The position numbers and the translations under genes were made by a program. This document shows positions 1 to 8,451 of a DNA stretch of 34,155 nucleotides, one piece after another. The stretch comes from Hirschia sp. (GTDB lineage: Bacteria > Pseudomonadota > Alphaproteobacteria > Caulobacterales > Hyphomonadaceae): assembly GCA_002709235.1 (NCBI GenBank), contig PAQI01000010.1, positions 2,852 through 37,006 of the forward strand. Direction: 5' to 3'. How positions within the stretch are numbered: position 1 is the first letter of the stretch; every line of letters starts with the position of its first letter. The notes below the pieces were generated by a model. That model ran no database searches. It was not told the DNA's origin and worked only from the letters and a program-made list of their open reading frames with translations.

Positions 1-2035
1 GATCACCTTCCGGAGCATCGGCGGGATCGCCTTCAAACTCGGTGACCAGATAGCCCTTGCCGGTGAAATTGGTGGCTTCCATGCGCACACCACCCGTGAT
101 CAGGGCTTGGCCATAATCGGCCTGCGCCATGTAGTAACCGGCATAGATGTCTTCAAATGCCTTGAAGGTCGAACCGTAAGTGGCGACGGCGGAGTCAATC
201 TCTTGCAATTCGAACTGGTCGAGATTGGAAAACAGGAAGTTGCGCAATGCGCCTGGCGTGCCTGATGGACCAGCGTTCTGCTCCAGCCCATATTCCGGTG
301 TGAAGGCGAACTGGGACAGTAGAAGTTTGCCATCGCCGTCCCACTCATAGACACGTTCGTCCAGGTCATAGGTCTTCTCGCGAAACCGCGCCTTGACCCC
401 GACCTTTTGAAAGCCCGGTGCACCCAGAACATATCCCTCATGCTTCACATCGAATTTGAGTGCCAGCTCGTCTTCTTCGGTCAGGCCACTCGTGATCAGA
501 CCATCTTCATATTCATATTTGGTCGGGTCATTGAATGCGGCTGTCGTTGCGCTGTCGACATCGACAAGGCGCGGGAGGGAAGGATCGGAAAGGTCCATAC
601 CGATTGAGCCGATGTCACCGTCTTCGCCATTGATCTTGTAGTCAAACGCAGATTCGACAGCGTTGGGCTCTTCTTCTTCTGCATGTGTGTAGGCGAATTG
701 ATATTGGAAGCTTGTCGCACCAAAGCGGCTCTCACCCCCGGTCTGGATCGACCAGATCTTTTGCGTTTCAAGGCGGTCCTTGATGTCACGGTCGAATTCG
801 ATCTCGGTGTCCTGGCCGTCAATCGTGCTGAAGGTGGCGATACCATCAGCGTTTATGCTGGTAAGTGTCGTGTCATCGCCATCGGATGGCTTGATTTCAG
901 TACGGTAGCGATATTCCTGGTCTTCAAACGAGTTGTAGAGCGTGCGCAGGTAAAGATCGGTATTGTTGGTCGGGCGGTAGTCGAGGTTCAAAGATGTCGA
1001 GATCCGCTCACGCGTGACTTCATAGCGGCGCAGTTCGAGTTCCTCGGGGAAGACGGTGACTCCGCCAGCAGTCAGATCGAGTTCGTCCGCGTCAAGAATT
1101 TCGCCGCCTTGCTGAAACAGGAAAGTGTCACCTTCCTTGTTGTCGGTCGCAAATTCACGCTTGTTCCAGGCGATGGACCCGGCCACACCAAACTTGTCAC
1201 CGAATGTGTTGGAGGCCGTCAGGCCGAGCTTGTGGCCATATTCATCGGACAGTTCGGAATATATGCCGTCGGCCTTGGCCTTGATGTAAAGGCCATCCTT
1301 GTCAAAGGCAGACATGGTCTTGATGTTGATCGATCCACCAATCCCGTCACCATCAAGGTCAGGCGTCAGCGATTTGACGATTTCGATAGAGTCCAGAATG
1401 TCTGAGTCGATCACATCCAGCGCCACTGCGCGAGTGTCCGATTCAGGAGCTGTCATGCGAACGCCATTGACCGATGTGGAGTTCAGGCTCGGGTCGAGAC
1501 CGCGGATGACAACGAAACGGCCTTCACCCTGATCATTGGCAACCGAAATACCTGCTACGCGGCGTGCGCTTTCAGCGACGTTCTGATCCGGGAACTGGCC
1601 GAGTGCGTCAGCGGAGATCACCGAGATCACATTGTCGGCGGCGCGCTGCTGGTTGATACCGGCAAACATCGACCCGCGCTGGCCGGTGACGATGACGGAG
1701 TCCATGATCTTCAATTCGTCATCCAGACGGAAGTTCACCATATTGGCGGCACCGTCATTGGCGGTGATCGCCTGAGACATCGACGCTGCACCGATATAGG
1801 AAACCGTCAGCGTGTAATCGCCTTCAGGCAGGGCGCCGAAGCGGTAAGTACCTGTTGCATCAGTCGATGCAGATTGACCGGTCTCCGCGACCTGCACGAT
1901 TGCGCCTTCAATACCGGCACCACCGGCAGTGACCTTGCCTTCAACAACTGCAGCAATTGCTGAGGGGGCGGCAACACCAAGAACGGCCGAGATTAGGCCG
2001 GTGCGCATGAGCAGGGATTTCATGGACTGAGACAT
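1..2035 (-). CDS. TonB-dependent receptor (C-terminus off window), carboxypeptidase-regulatory-like N-domain
   Basis: Outer-membrane receptor that would import a ligand using TonB/ExbBD energy. At least 678 codons are visible and the frame is open to the left edge, so the C-terminal barrel strands are missing. A signal peptide ends near SAIAA (about residue 29). A CarboxypepD_reg-like domain follows (VEGKVTAGGAGIEGA to about residue 100), then the plug beginning at IMDSVIVTGQR. The sequences FPDQNVAESARRVAGI, RGLDPSLN and DGIGGSINIKT are typical of the TonB-Xanth-Caul receptor type. The start could be the ATG at 2035 or the one at 2023; GGAG about 15 bases upstream of 2035 is a weak ribosome site. 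A PhoB-box array upstream suggests induction in phosphate starvation, so a phosphorus-containing ligand is possible (inference). The ligand itself cannot be read from sequence. Confidence 0.93.
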   Translation of the reverse strand, partial: MSQSMKSLLMRTGLISAVLGVAAPSAIAAVVEGKVTAGGAGIEGAIVQVAETGQSASTDATGTYRFGALPEGDYTLTVSYIGAASMSQAITANDGAANMVNFRLDDELKIMDSVIVTGQRGSMFAGINQQRAADNVISVISADALGQFPDQNVAESARRVAGISVANDQGEGRFVVIRGLDPSLNSTSVNGVRMTAPESDTRAVALDVIDSDILDSIEIVKSLTPDLDGDGIGGSINIKTMSAFDKDGLYIKAKADGIYSELSDEYGHKLGLTASNTFGDKFGVAGSIAWNKREFATDNKEGDTFLFQQGGEILDADELDLTAGGVTVFPEELELRRYEVTRERISTSLNLDYRPTNNTDLYLRTLYNSFEDQEYRYRTEIKPSDGDDTTLTSINADGIATFSTIDGQDTEIEFDRDIKDRLETQKIWSIQTGGESRFGATSFQYQFAYTHAEEEEPNAVESAFDYKINGEDGDIGSIGMDLSDPSLPRLVDVDSATTAAFNDPTKYEYEDGLITSGLTEEDELALKFDVKHEGYVLGAPGFQKVGVKARFREKTYDLDERVYEWDGDGKLLLSQFAFTPEYGLEQNAGPSGTPGALRNFLFSNLDQFELQEIDSAVATYGSTFKAFEDIYAGYYMAQADYGQALITGGVRMEATNFTGKGYLVTEFEGDPADAPEGD

Positions 2036-2060
2036 CGGGGGAGGCGCTCCAGTATAGAGA

Positions 2061-2082
2061 GTGAGATTATGAATTTTCTCAC
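2061..2082. promoter_or_regulatory. Inverted repeat GTGAGA-N10-TCTCAC in the receptor 5' region
   Basis: A perfect 6-bp inverted repeat with a 10-bp AT-rich centre lies between the PhoB array and the receptor start. It could be an operator or a stem in the 5' UTR. On the minus strand its centre contains CATAAT, a possible -10 element. Confidence 0.35.
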
Positions 2083-2101
2083 GCTCGTCTGGCGCCCGTG
2101 T

Positions 2102-2141
2102 GTGACACCGTGATTACAGCTTCATGACAGTGAAATGACAG
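2102..2141 (-). promoter_or_regulatory. PhoB (PHO) box array upstream of TonB-dependent receptor
   Basis: Read on the minus strand there are direct repeats at an 11-bp period: CTGTCAT (2141-2135), CTGTCAT (2130-2124), CTGTAAT (2119-2113), and a degenerate GTGTCAC (2108-2102). Seven-base CTGTCAT units with 4-base spacers are the textbook PhoB binding pattern. The last unit lies 67 bp before the receptor start codon at 2035 and points towards it. The other flanking gene, rnhB, runs away from this site (its stop is at 2185), so the array most likely serves the receptor. Confidence 0.82.
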
Positions 2142-2184
2142 CAATCGATTGTGGCTTTAGGGGTACAGTCCGGTTTGGGGCCGA

Positions 2185-2778
2185 TCAGCCGGAAGCATTC
2201 CCGGAGGTCGTCAGCGCAAGCCGTACAGGCTTGAAGCTGCGCCGGTGAATGGCGCATGGGCCTAGCCGCTGAAGCGCTTCGGCATGTGCCTTGACGCCAT
2301 AGCCCTTGTGTTTGGCAAAGCCATATCCGGGGTGCACGCTGTCCAGTCGTTCCATCTCCGCATCACGTGCCGTCTTGGCCAGAATGGATGCAGCAGAGAT
2401 ACATGGCTCTATCCCATCACCGCCGATAATCGCAATGGCGTCACAGGCCAGCTCAGGTGCGTCATTTCCATCGATCAATGCCTGATCAGGCACGAGGCCC
2501 AGCCCTTCAAATGCCCGCTGCATGGCCAGATGATTCGCTCGCCGGATGTTCAGTGCATCTATTTCTTCAGGGCTGGCCCAGCCTATGGCGAAACGGGCGG
2601 CTTTCTCGCGGATGAGAACTTCCAGCGCCTGTCGACGCTTTTCCGTCAGCTTCTTGGAGTCGTTCAGTCCTTCGATTGGCTGATCTGGGTCAAGTATGAC
2701 AGCCGCAGCACATACTGGCCCGGCCCAGGGACCACGCCCGGCTTCATCTATTCCGCAAATGACGAGATGTTTCTTCAT
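2185..2778 (-). CDS. rnhB: Ribonuclease HII
   Basis: Endonuclease that cuts the RNA strand of RNA-DNA hybrids and single ribonucleotides in DNA. It has 197 aa, the usual size for RNase HII. The N-terminal motif [13 protein letters not shown] gives catalytic D11 and E12. D103 (ALIDG) and D121 (GGDG) complete the DEDD set, and [12 protein letters not shown] and [13 protein letters not shown] are typical family blocks. The start at 2778 is the only good in-frame ATG; an upstream ATG pair at 2784-2789 is in another frame. It lies 87 bp downstream of purD on the same strand, with a hairpin in the gap. Confidence 0.97.
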   Translation of the reverse strand: MKKHLVICGIDEAGRGPWAGPVCAAAVILDPDQPIEGLNDSKKLTEKRRQALEVLIREKAARFAIGWASPEEIDALNIRRANHLAMQRAFEGLGLVPDQALIDGNDAPELACDAIAIIGGDGIEPCISAASILAKTARDAEMERLDSVHPGYGFAKHKGYGVKAHAEALQRLGPCAIHRRSFKPVRLALTTSGNASG

Positions 2779-2835
2779 CCCGCCATCATGGCGTGAGTCG
2801 GCTGTATATGGGCAGGCGAGGTCAGATTTTTCAGT

Positions 2836-2852
2836 GCACCTTGAAAAGGTGC
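2836..2852. other. Short hairpin between purD and rnhB
   Basis: GCACCTT and AAGGTGC form a perfect 7-bp stem with a 3-base loop. On the minus strand it follows the purD stop and is not followed by a T run, so it is not a clear intrinsic terminator. An RNA-processing or attenuation hairpin is possible. Confidence 0.4.
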
Positions 2853-2865
2853 CCGGGAATCTGCC

Positions 2866-4149
2866 TCAGGCCTTGCCAAGTGCGCGCCAGGCGATGTCCC
2901 GCCGGCAAAAGCCCTCCGGCCAGTCAATGGCGTCAACAGCTTCATAGGCGCGTTTGACAGCGTCGGTGATGGTGTCCCCGCGCGCGGTCACACCCAGCAC
3001 ACGCCCGCCCGCAGATACAAGATCATCTCCGCGCATGGTCGTGCCGGCATGGAAAACCGTGATGTCGTCCCCCAGGGCTTCGGCCTTGTCCACGCCCCTG
3101 ATGACGGTTCCGGTCCGTGGCTTTGCAGGATAGCCTTCTGCTGCCAGCACGACACAGACCGCAGGGTCTTCAAATCGTGCAGGCCGCTTGCAGTCCTTCA
3201 GTCCGGTCCCGGTGGCACAAGCCAGCATGAGCGGCAGGATCTCGCCTTTCAAACGCGCCATGATCACCTGGCATTCCGGGTCACCAAAGCGGCAGTTGAA
3301 TTCCACCACACGCGGGTTGCCTTCCGGTGAGATCATCAGTCCGACATACAGCACACCAAGATAAGGCATGCCGCGTTCGGCCATGCCCTTGATGATCGGG
3401 TCCACCACCTCGGCCATGACGCGTTCCTGCATCGCCTGGTCCAGAATCGGTGCCGGCGAATAGGCACCCATGCCACCAGTATTCGGCCCGGTATCGCCTT
3501 CACCGACCGCCTTGTGGTCCTGCGCACCCGCCAAAGCGATCGCTGTTTCACCATCGGAAAAGGCAAAGAAGGACGCTTCTTCACCCTTCATGAATTCCTC
3601 GATCACCAGCTCCCGCGAGGCGTCTCCAAACTGACCGGCGAGCATATCGTCGACAGCCTGGTCGGCTTCCTCGCGCGTCTGGGCGATCACTACGCCCTTA
3701 CCGGATGCCAGTCCGTCAGCCTTGAGCACATAGGGGGCTTCGAAACGGTCCAGAAATGCTTTTGCTGCGGCGGCTTCAGTGAAACGGCCATATTCGGCGG
3801 TCGGTACACCGCAGGCTTTCATCATGTCCTTGGAGAACCCCTTGGAGCTTTCCAGCTGCGCGGCCTTGGCGGAAGGACCGAACACCGGGATGTCGGCTTT
3901 GCGCAATTCATCGGCAAGGCCCATGGCGAGCGGAGCTTCCGGGCCGATAATGACCAGATGCGGACGCTCATCCTTGGCGAGGCGAACCTGGCCCTCGATA
4001 TCCTCGGCCTTTATCGGAATGCAGCGCGCAATCCGGGTCATGCCGGGATTGCCGGGAGCACAGACAAGAGAGGTAACACGCGGGCTCTGCTTCAACCGCC
4101 AGGCCAGCGCATGTTCGCGGCCACCGCCGCCCACGATAAGTATCTTCAT
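2866..4149 (-). CDS. purD: Phosphoribosylamine-glycine ligase (GAR synthetase)
   Basis: Joins glycine to 5-phosphoribosylamine with ATP, the second step of de novo purine synthesis, in the cytoplasm. With the ATG at 4149 it has 427 aa, the normal family length. The protein starts MKILIVGGGGREHALAW, the N-terminal Rossmann-like domain. The ATP-grasp part carries KADGLASGKGV and the metal-binding end VEFNCRFGDPE; the C-terminal domain follows. A TTG at 4176 would add nine residues that the family does not need, so 4149 is preferred even though neither start has a strong ribosome site. rnhB lies downstream on the same strand. Confidence 0.97.
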   Translation of the reverse strand: MKILIVGGGGREHALAWRLKQSPRVTSLVCAPGNPGMTRIARCIPIKAEDIEGQVRLAKDERPHLVIIGPEAPLAMGLADELRKADIPVFGPSAKAAQLESSKGFSKDMMKACGVPTAEYGRFTEAAAAKAFLDRFEAPYVLKADGLASGKGVVIAQTREEADQAVDDMLAGQFGDASRELVIEEFMKGEEASFFAFSDGETAIALAGAQDHKAVGEGDTGPNTGGMGAYSPAPILDQAMQERVMAEVVDPIIKGMAERGMPYLGVLYVGLMISPEGNPRVVEFNCRFGDPECQVIMARLKGEILPLMLACATGTGLKDCKRPARFEDPAVCVVLAAEGYPAKPRTGTVIRGVDKAEALGDDITVFHAGTTMRGDDLVSAGGRVLGVTARGDTITDAVKRAYEAVDAIDWPEGFCRRDIAWRALGKA

Positions 4150-4307
4150 GGACACGGTCTTTGACCTGCAAAGCAAGCACCGTCAAGACAGGTCATTCAA
4201 AGCTGATGGAACCCTTTGATTGCAGGCGAATTCACTCAAGCGTGAGAAGCGCTCTTCGCTGAATTGTCGTAGGTAGTGATTCAGGCGAATCAAAAAGGCG
4301 GGGATGG

Positions 4308-5663
4308 GTGGATATGGTTTCTTCGGGCAAGATAGCCGGTGGCGGTGGCCTGGGGGCACTTGTTGTCGTGCTGGTGGCGATCATGGCGCTTGGGCCGGGC
4401 TGTACGCAATTGGGCCTGAAAACTGCCAGTCGCTCTCTTGAGGGCGCGCCACAGGATCTGCAGCCGGTCCTGGGTTCATTTGGTAATGATGGACCGATTG
4501 TCGATGTCGTCGATTGGGCGGAACGCCGTGAAACACTCCAGCAGGCATTCGCGCAAAACCTGTATGGACCTTACCCTGAGGGTGTGGAGGGTGTCCTAAT
4601 CTCGCGTGAGGTGCTGGATACTGATTTTGCGAAAGGTGCCGGACAACTCGAGGAACTGACAGTGCGCCTGGGCGAGGGAGCCGAGGCTGTACGCTTTCGC
4701 ATCGCACTGGCGCTACCCGATGGCGTGGGGGCGGAGACGCCTGCGCCATTGATATTGGCCGAGAATTTTTGCGGCAACAGGCTTGCGATGGATCGCGATG
4801 TTGTTTCCCCGCCTCTGGGTGATGCAGGCGGGTGCGGGGACAACCCGGTTGCGGGTATGCTTGTGAAACTGATCTTCGGCAAACATATCGCCACGCCGCC
4901 TCTGGAGAATATATTGAAGCGCGGCTATGCGATCGCGGAAGTCTTCCCCTCTGAAGTCGCGCCGGACAACAAGTCGCGCGCGCCTGCAGCGCTTGAGCGG
5001 CTTGGCCATTGGACAACACCCGGGACTGAACCAGAAGGTGTGCTCGCGGTATGGGCGGCGACCTTTGGCTGGGCAATTGATGCGCTAGAGGATGATCCAC
5101 GGATCGACACCGGGAAGATAGTTGCCTGGGGCCATTCCCGACATGCCAAATCTGCCCTGCTGGCCGCCGCTCATGATGGACGCATTGCAGGTGTCATCGC
5201 ACACCAGTCAGGCACGGGTGGTGCGACATTGAGCGCAAGCGAAAATGGCGAGTCGATCAAGCAGATCACAGGCGCTTATCCGCACTGGTTCTCTCCAATC
5301 TATGCAGAGTATGCGGGCCGCGAGACAGAACTTCCAGTCGAACAACATCAATTGCTCGCCCTGATCGCGCCGCGTCCTTTGTTTCTGGGCAATGGCTGGA
5401 AAGATGTATGGTCCGATCCGAACGGTTCCTTTCGTGCCGCTCGCGCGGCTGACCCGGCCTGGACATTTCTGGGCGCTGAAGGGCTGACTCAGACGGGCCT
5501 TGCAGATCCCGACTACCTGACCGGCAAGATCGCATTTCAGATCCGCTCAGGTGCCCATGGCGTAAGAGAAGCAGACTGGCGCGCATTTTTGAACTGGATG
5601 GATCGATGGTTTCCATCCACAATCGAAACGTCCAGTATGGGCGAGGGAGGACAACAACAATGA
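4308..5663 (+). CDS. CE15 glucuronoyl esterase-like alpha/beta hydrolase, membrane-anchored or lipoprotein
   Basis: Predicted serine hydrolase of carbohydrate esterase family 15, whose known members cut ester links between lignin alcohols and glucuronoyl groups on xylan. The nucleophile elbow is GHSRHAK with S277; the following arginine is the family's oxyanion-hole residue. Also visible are the NFCGN block, the HQSGTGGATL block, the region QLLALIAPRPLFLGNGWKDV, and the likely catalytic H417 in SGAHGVREADW. The N-terminus has a hydrophobic segment (residues 15-27) ending in ALGPGC. The cysteine suggests a lipoprotein, but G-P-G before it is not a good lipobox, so a signal anchor is also possible. 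The start is GTG 4308 or ATG 4314. Its stop overlaps the start of the next gene (ATGA). Family assignment is firm; the substrate is not known. Confidence 0.85.
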   Translation: MDMVSSGKIAGGGGLGALVVVLVAIMALGPGCTQLGLKTASRSLEGAPQDLQPVLGSFGNDGPIVDVVDWAERRETLQQAFAQNLYGPYPEGVEGVLISREVLDTDFAKGAGQLEELTVRLGEGAEAVRFRIALALPDGVGAETPAPLILAENFCGNRLAMDRDVVSPPLGDAGGCGDNPVAGMLVKLIFGKHIATPPLENILKRGYAIAEVFPSEVAPDNKSRAPAALERLGHWTTPGTEPEGVLAVWAATFGWAIDALEDDPRIDTGKIVAWGHSRHAKSALLAAAHDGRIAGVIAHQSGTGGATLSASENGESIKQITGAYPHWFSPIYAEYAGRETELPVEQHQLLALIAPRPLFLGNGWKDVWSDPNGSFRAARAADPAWTFLGAEGLTQTGLADPDYLTGKIAFQIRSGAHGVREADWRAFLNWMDRWFPSTIETSSMGEGGQQQ

Positions 5664-6085
5664 TGATCTCGATCATGACACCTGTTCTGGTGCTCATCTG
5701 CTGGACACTGATCATGCTGTTCTGGATGGGCTATGTCAGGTTCACCAAGGGCTTCAAGCAGAAACCCGAAGTGCTGAAAATGAAGCGCACGCAGGATGTG
5801 CAAGCTGCCCTGCCGCCAAATGTCCAATGGGCGGGCGACAATTACAATCACCTGCATGAACAACCGACTATCTTCTACGCATTGGCAATCTACAGCCATC
5901 TTGTCGGCGTTGCAGATCCCCTCAATGTCGGTCTGGCCTGGGTTTATGTGATCTCCCGTATCGTGCACTCAGTCGTGCAGGTAACGGTCAATGCGGCCTA
6001 TATCAGGTTTGGATTGTTCATGATTGGCAGCCTCTGCCTGATCGTCATGGCCATTCGCAATGTGTTGGCTCTGTTCGTGGCCTAG
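5660..6085 (+). CDS. MAPEG family membrane protein
   Basis: Small integral membrane protein of the MAPEG superfamily (eicosanoid and glutathione metabolism relatives), 141 aa with about four hydrophobic helices. The central AGDNYNHLHEQPTIFYALAI matches the family's conserved N-x-x-E-Q/P-type block in the loop after helix 1. The start ATG at 5660 overlaps the TGA of the upstream esterase and has GAGGGAGG at 5643-5650, so the pair is probably translated together. Longer in-frame starts exist upstream but lie inside the esterase. A physiological role cannot be given; bacterial MAPEG proteins are mostly uncharacterised. Confidence 0.85.
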   Translation: MMISIMTPVLVLICWTLIMLFWMGYVRFTKGFKQKPEVLKMKRTQDVQAALPPNVQWAGDNYNHLHEQPTIFYALAIYSHLVGVADPLNVGLAWVYVISRIVHSVVQVTVNAAYIRFGLFMIGSLCLIVMAIRNVLALFVA

Positions 6086-8286
6086 GCTGCGCCGCGCTTC
6101 TTGCCACGCTGGTCGAACATCCTGATCAGGTCGGGTATCTGGTCTTCTCTGATCGGACGGGAGAACAGATATCCCTGCAAATAGGCGCAGCCGCGTGCTT
6201 TCAGTGCGGCACGCTGGGTCTCGGTCTCGACCCCTTCTGCTGTCACCGAAAGGCCGAGTGCTTCACCCAGATGGATGATGGCTTGCACCACCGCACCCGC
6301 GTCTTCACGTACGCCGATAGATGAAACGAAACTCTGGTCGATCTTCAGCTTGTCCACCTGGTGGCGGCGCAGATAGGAAAGGGAGGAATATCCCGTTCCG
6401 AAATCGTCCAGCGCAATGCGGAAACCGGCAGCCTTGAGCGCCTTGATTGTACGTGTCACCCGATTGGAATTTTCCAGCAGCACGGTTTCGGTGATTTCCA
6501 GCTCGATCTGATCAGTCTGCACACCCATTTCACGGGCCAGTGCGATCACGCTTGAAGCGTAATCCTGATGGTGAAGCTCACCCGCAGAGACGTTGACCGC
6601 CATTGTGATGTCAGGCCATTTTCTGGCAGTGCTGAAACTGCTTCGCATCACGAAAGCGCCAAGTTGACGGATCAGCCCGGTTTCTTCTGCAACAGGCACA
6701 AAAACAGATGGTGGTACGACGCCGCGAGTTTCGTGGTTCCAGCGCACCAGTGCTTCCATGCCACGAATATGCAGGCCATCGGCTGAAACCTGCGGCTGGA
6801 AAGCCACCGTCAGTTCGTTGTTCTCCAGCGCGATTCGAAGGTCTTTTTCGATGGCAGACCGTTCCTGTAATGCGCTGTCCATTTCCTTCTCGAAGAAGCA
6901 GAACTGGTTGCGACCAGCTCCCTTGGCGCGATAGAGCGCGATATCGGCCTGACGCACCAGCTCCTGAATGGATGACTCATTCGTCTCAGCGATTGCAACA
7001 CCGATGGAACCGGAAATGAACACGTCCGAATTGGCAATCTGATAGACATTCGCCAATTGCTCGATGGCGCGCCGTGACAGGCGTGCTGCGCTGGAAGGAT
7101 TTGCGACGCCCAATTGGATGATCGCGAATTCATCACCGCCCAGCCGTGCGACGGTGTCACCATTTCGACAAACGCTGGTCAGGCGTGCCGCGGCTTCCTG
7201 AATGAGTTCGTCACCGGCCTGGTGGCCCAGCGTGTCATTGACATTCTTGAAGCGATCAAGGTCGATGATATGCAGCGCAAAGCCCTTGTCCTGGCGTCCC
7301 AGCTGGTTGAGCGCTTCTTCCAGGCGCGCATTCATCAGCGTGCGATTGGCCAGTCCGGTGAGCGGATCGTGTAGTGCACTATGCTTGGCTTCCTGCTGGC
7401 TTTGGAGAACCTGGGCGGAAATCTTCAGACCGCGACGCCAGACGAGCCAGCACATGATCAACACGCCCGTTGTCAGCAGAGACAGCCAGGGCATGATCGT
7501 GTTGAGAACGGTTGGCCCCTGATGACGTGATTTCCAGTGAAACCAGCCGATTGTTTCATTGGACAGGTTTTGTATGGGGGCAAACTCTGTCGATTTTCCG
7601 GTGGGTTCAATTGTTGAGACGCCAAATGAGCTGACCTGCCAGAAATCCTCCATCTGGGAGGCTATTGTTTCATCCAGGTGCCCGACTGAGGCAACCGAAC
7701 AAGGCATTGTGAAGCCCGAGCAGGGGATTGCCCTAGTGCTGAGCAAGAAGACTTCACCGCCAATGTTCACAATGTCGGAAACGGCCGTTTCGGTATAGTT
7801 GGAGATGCTGGCCATGGACCGTATGCGGGACCGGATTTCCTGGTCGGTGACACCGGGACGCTCGGAAGGGATGGCTTCTTGCGCCAATGCGTCTCCGGAC
7901 GGAGAAAACAGAAAAGCCTGACTGGCCAGATGTCTCTGGCTCAGCGCATCCAGCAAATGGGCGGGAATGTCATAGGGTTGGGATTCGTGTCGCGTGATTG
8001 CAAGTTCTGCAAATATCGGAGCCACAGCATTCAATGTGGTTGAGGCTTCGTCGAGATGGGCATCGAGAAAAGCCTCGACACGCGCGTTCTCATTTGCAGC
8101 AACGGCCTTGTCTCGACTCATGGCGGTGAAACCAAGAACTGCGAACAGTTGTATAACGTAGATCAGAATGACTACGATCAGAGGGCGTAGAACTGACGCA
8201 TTCCCGTCCAGAGCGCCGGAAAGCAGGTTCGAAGTCCGATCTGTTTCTTCGAGATTTCGAATTGGCGGTTTGCTGCCTTCAGTCAC
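6082..8286 (-). CDS. Membrane GGDEF-EAL c-di-GMP turnover protein with periplasmic sensor
   Basis: A 734-aa protein that may make and/or break cyclic di-GMP. Layout: TM1 about residues 34-56, a periplasmic domain of about 205 residues with a Cys pair (C189, C196), TM2 about 263-284, GGDEF domain about 300-465, EAL domain about 480-725. The active-site motif GGDEF (383-387) is intact. RNGD (374-377), five residues before it, is a canonical RxxD inhibitory site. The EAL domain has E511-A-L, ELEITE, DDFGTG (627-632), KLKID and EGVE, all expected for an active phosphodiesterase. Both activities are therefore possible; which dominates cannot be read from sequence. The stop codon shares the palindrome CCTAGG with the convergent MAPEG gene. 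Confidence 0.95.
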   Translation of the reverse strand: MTEGSKPPIRNLEETDRTSNLLSGALDGNASVLRPLIVVILIYVIQLFAVLGFTAMSRDKAVAANENARVEAFLDAHLDEASTTLNAVAPIFAELAITRHESQPYDIPAHLLDALSQRHLASQAFLFSPSGDALAQEAIPSERPGVTDQEIRSRIRSMASISNYTETAVSDIVNIGGEVFLLSTRAIPCSGFTMPCSVASVGHLDETIASQMEDFWQVSSFGVSTIEPTGKSTEFAPIQNLSNETIGWFHWKSRHQGPTVLNTIMPWLSLLTTGVLIMCWLVWRRGLKISAQVLQSQQEAKHSALHDPLTGLANRTLMNARLEEALNQLGRQDKGFALHIIDLDRFKNVNDTLGHQAGDELIQEAAARLTSVCRNGDTVARLGGDEFAIIQLGVANPSSAARLSRRAIEQLANVYQIANSDVFISGSIGVAIAETNESSIQELVRQADIALYRAKGAGRNQFCFFEKEMDSALQERSAIEKDLRIALENNELTVAFQPQVSADGLHIRGMEALVRWNHETRGVVPPSVFVPVAEETGLIRQLGAFVMRSSFSTARKWPDITMAVNVSAGELHHQDYASSVIALAREMGVQTDQIELEITETVLLENSNRVTRTIKALKAAGFRIALDDFGTGYSSLSYLRRHQVDKLKIDQSFVSSIGVREDAGAVVQAIIHLGEALGLSVTAEGVETETQRAALKARGCAYLQGYLFSRPIREDQIPDLIRMFDQRGKKRGAA

Positions 8287-8381
8287 GATTTCCCCATCCC
8301 ACAGGATTGCTTTAGCGGATTATCCCTGTGCTGGGTTAATATTTAACAAGCGGCTATTCTGGATTTGAACATAACTTTTCA

Positions 8382-8407
8382 ACCCTTGTGATAGGCGGAA
8401 CAAGGGT
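8382..8407. promoter_or_regulatory. Inverted repeat upstream of prfA
   Basis: ACCCTTGT (8382-8389) and ACAAGGGT (8400-8407) are perfect 8-bp arms with a 10-base spacer. They sit in the 165-bp divergent region between the GGDEF-EAL gene and prfA. TTGAAC at 8365-8370 could be a -35 element, which would place the repeat over or just after a promoter. It could be an operator or a leader hairpin. Confidence 0.45.
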
Positions 8408-8451
8408 GACGTGAAGGGCGATGACATGTATGTCTCGCGGTTTCGGGATCT

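Noticed and set aside
683-1405. 240-aa ORF on the plus strand
   Set aside because: It is antisense to the TonB receptor, with no family signal.
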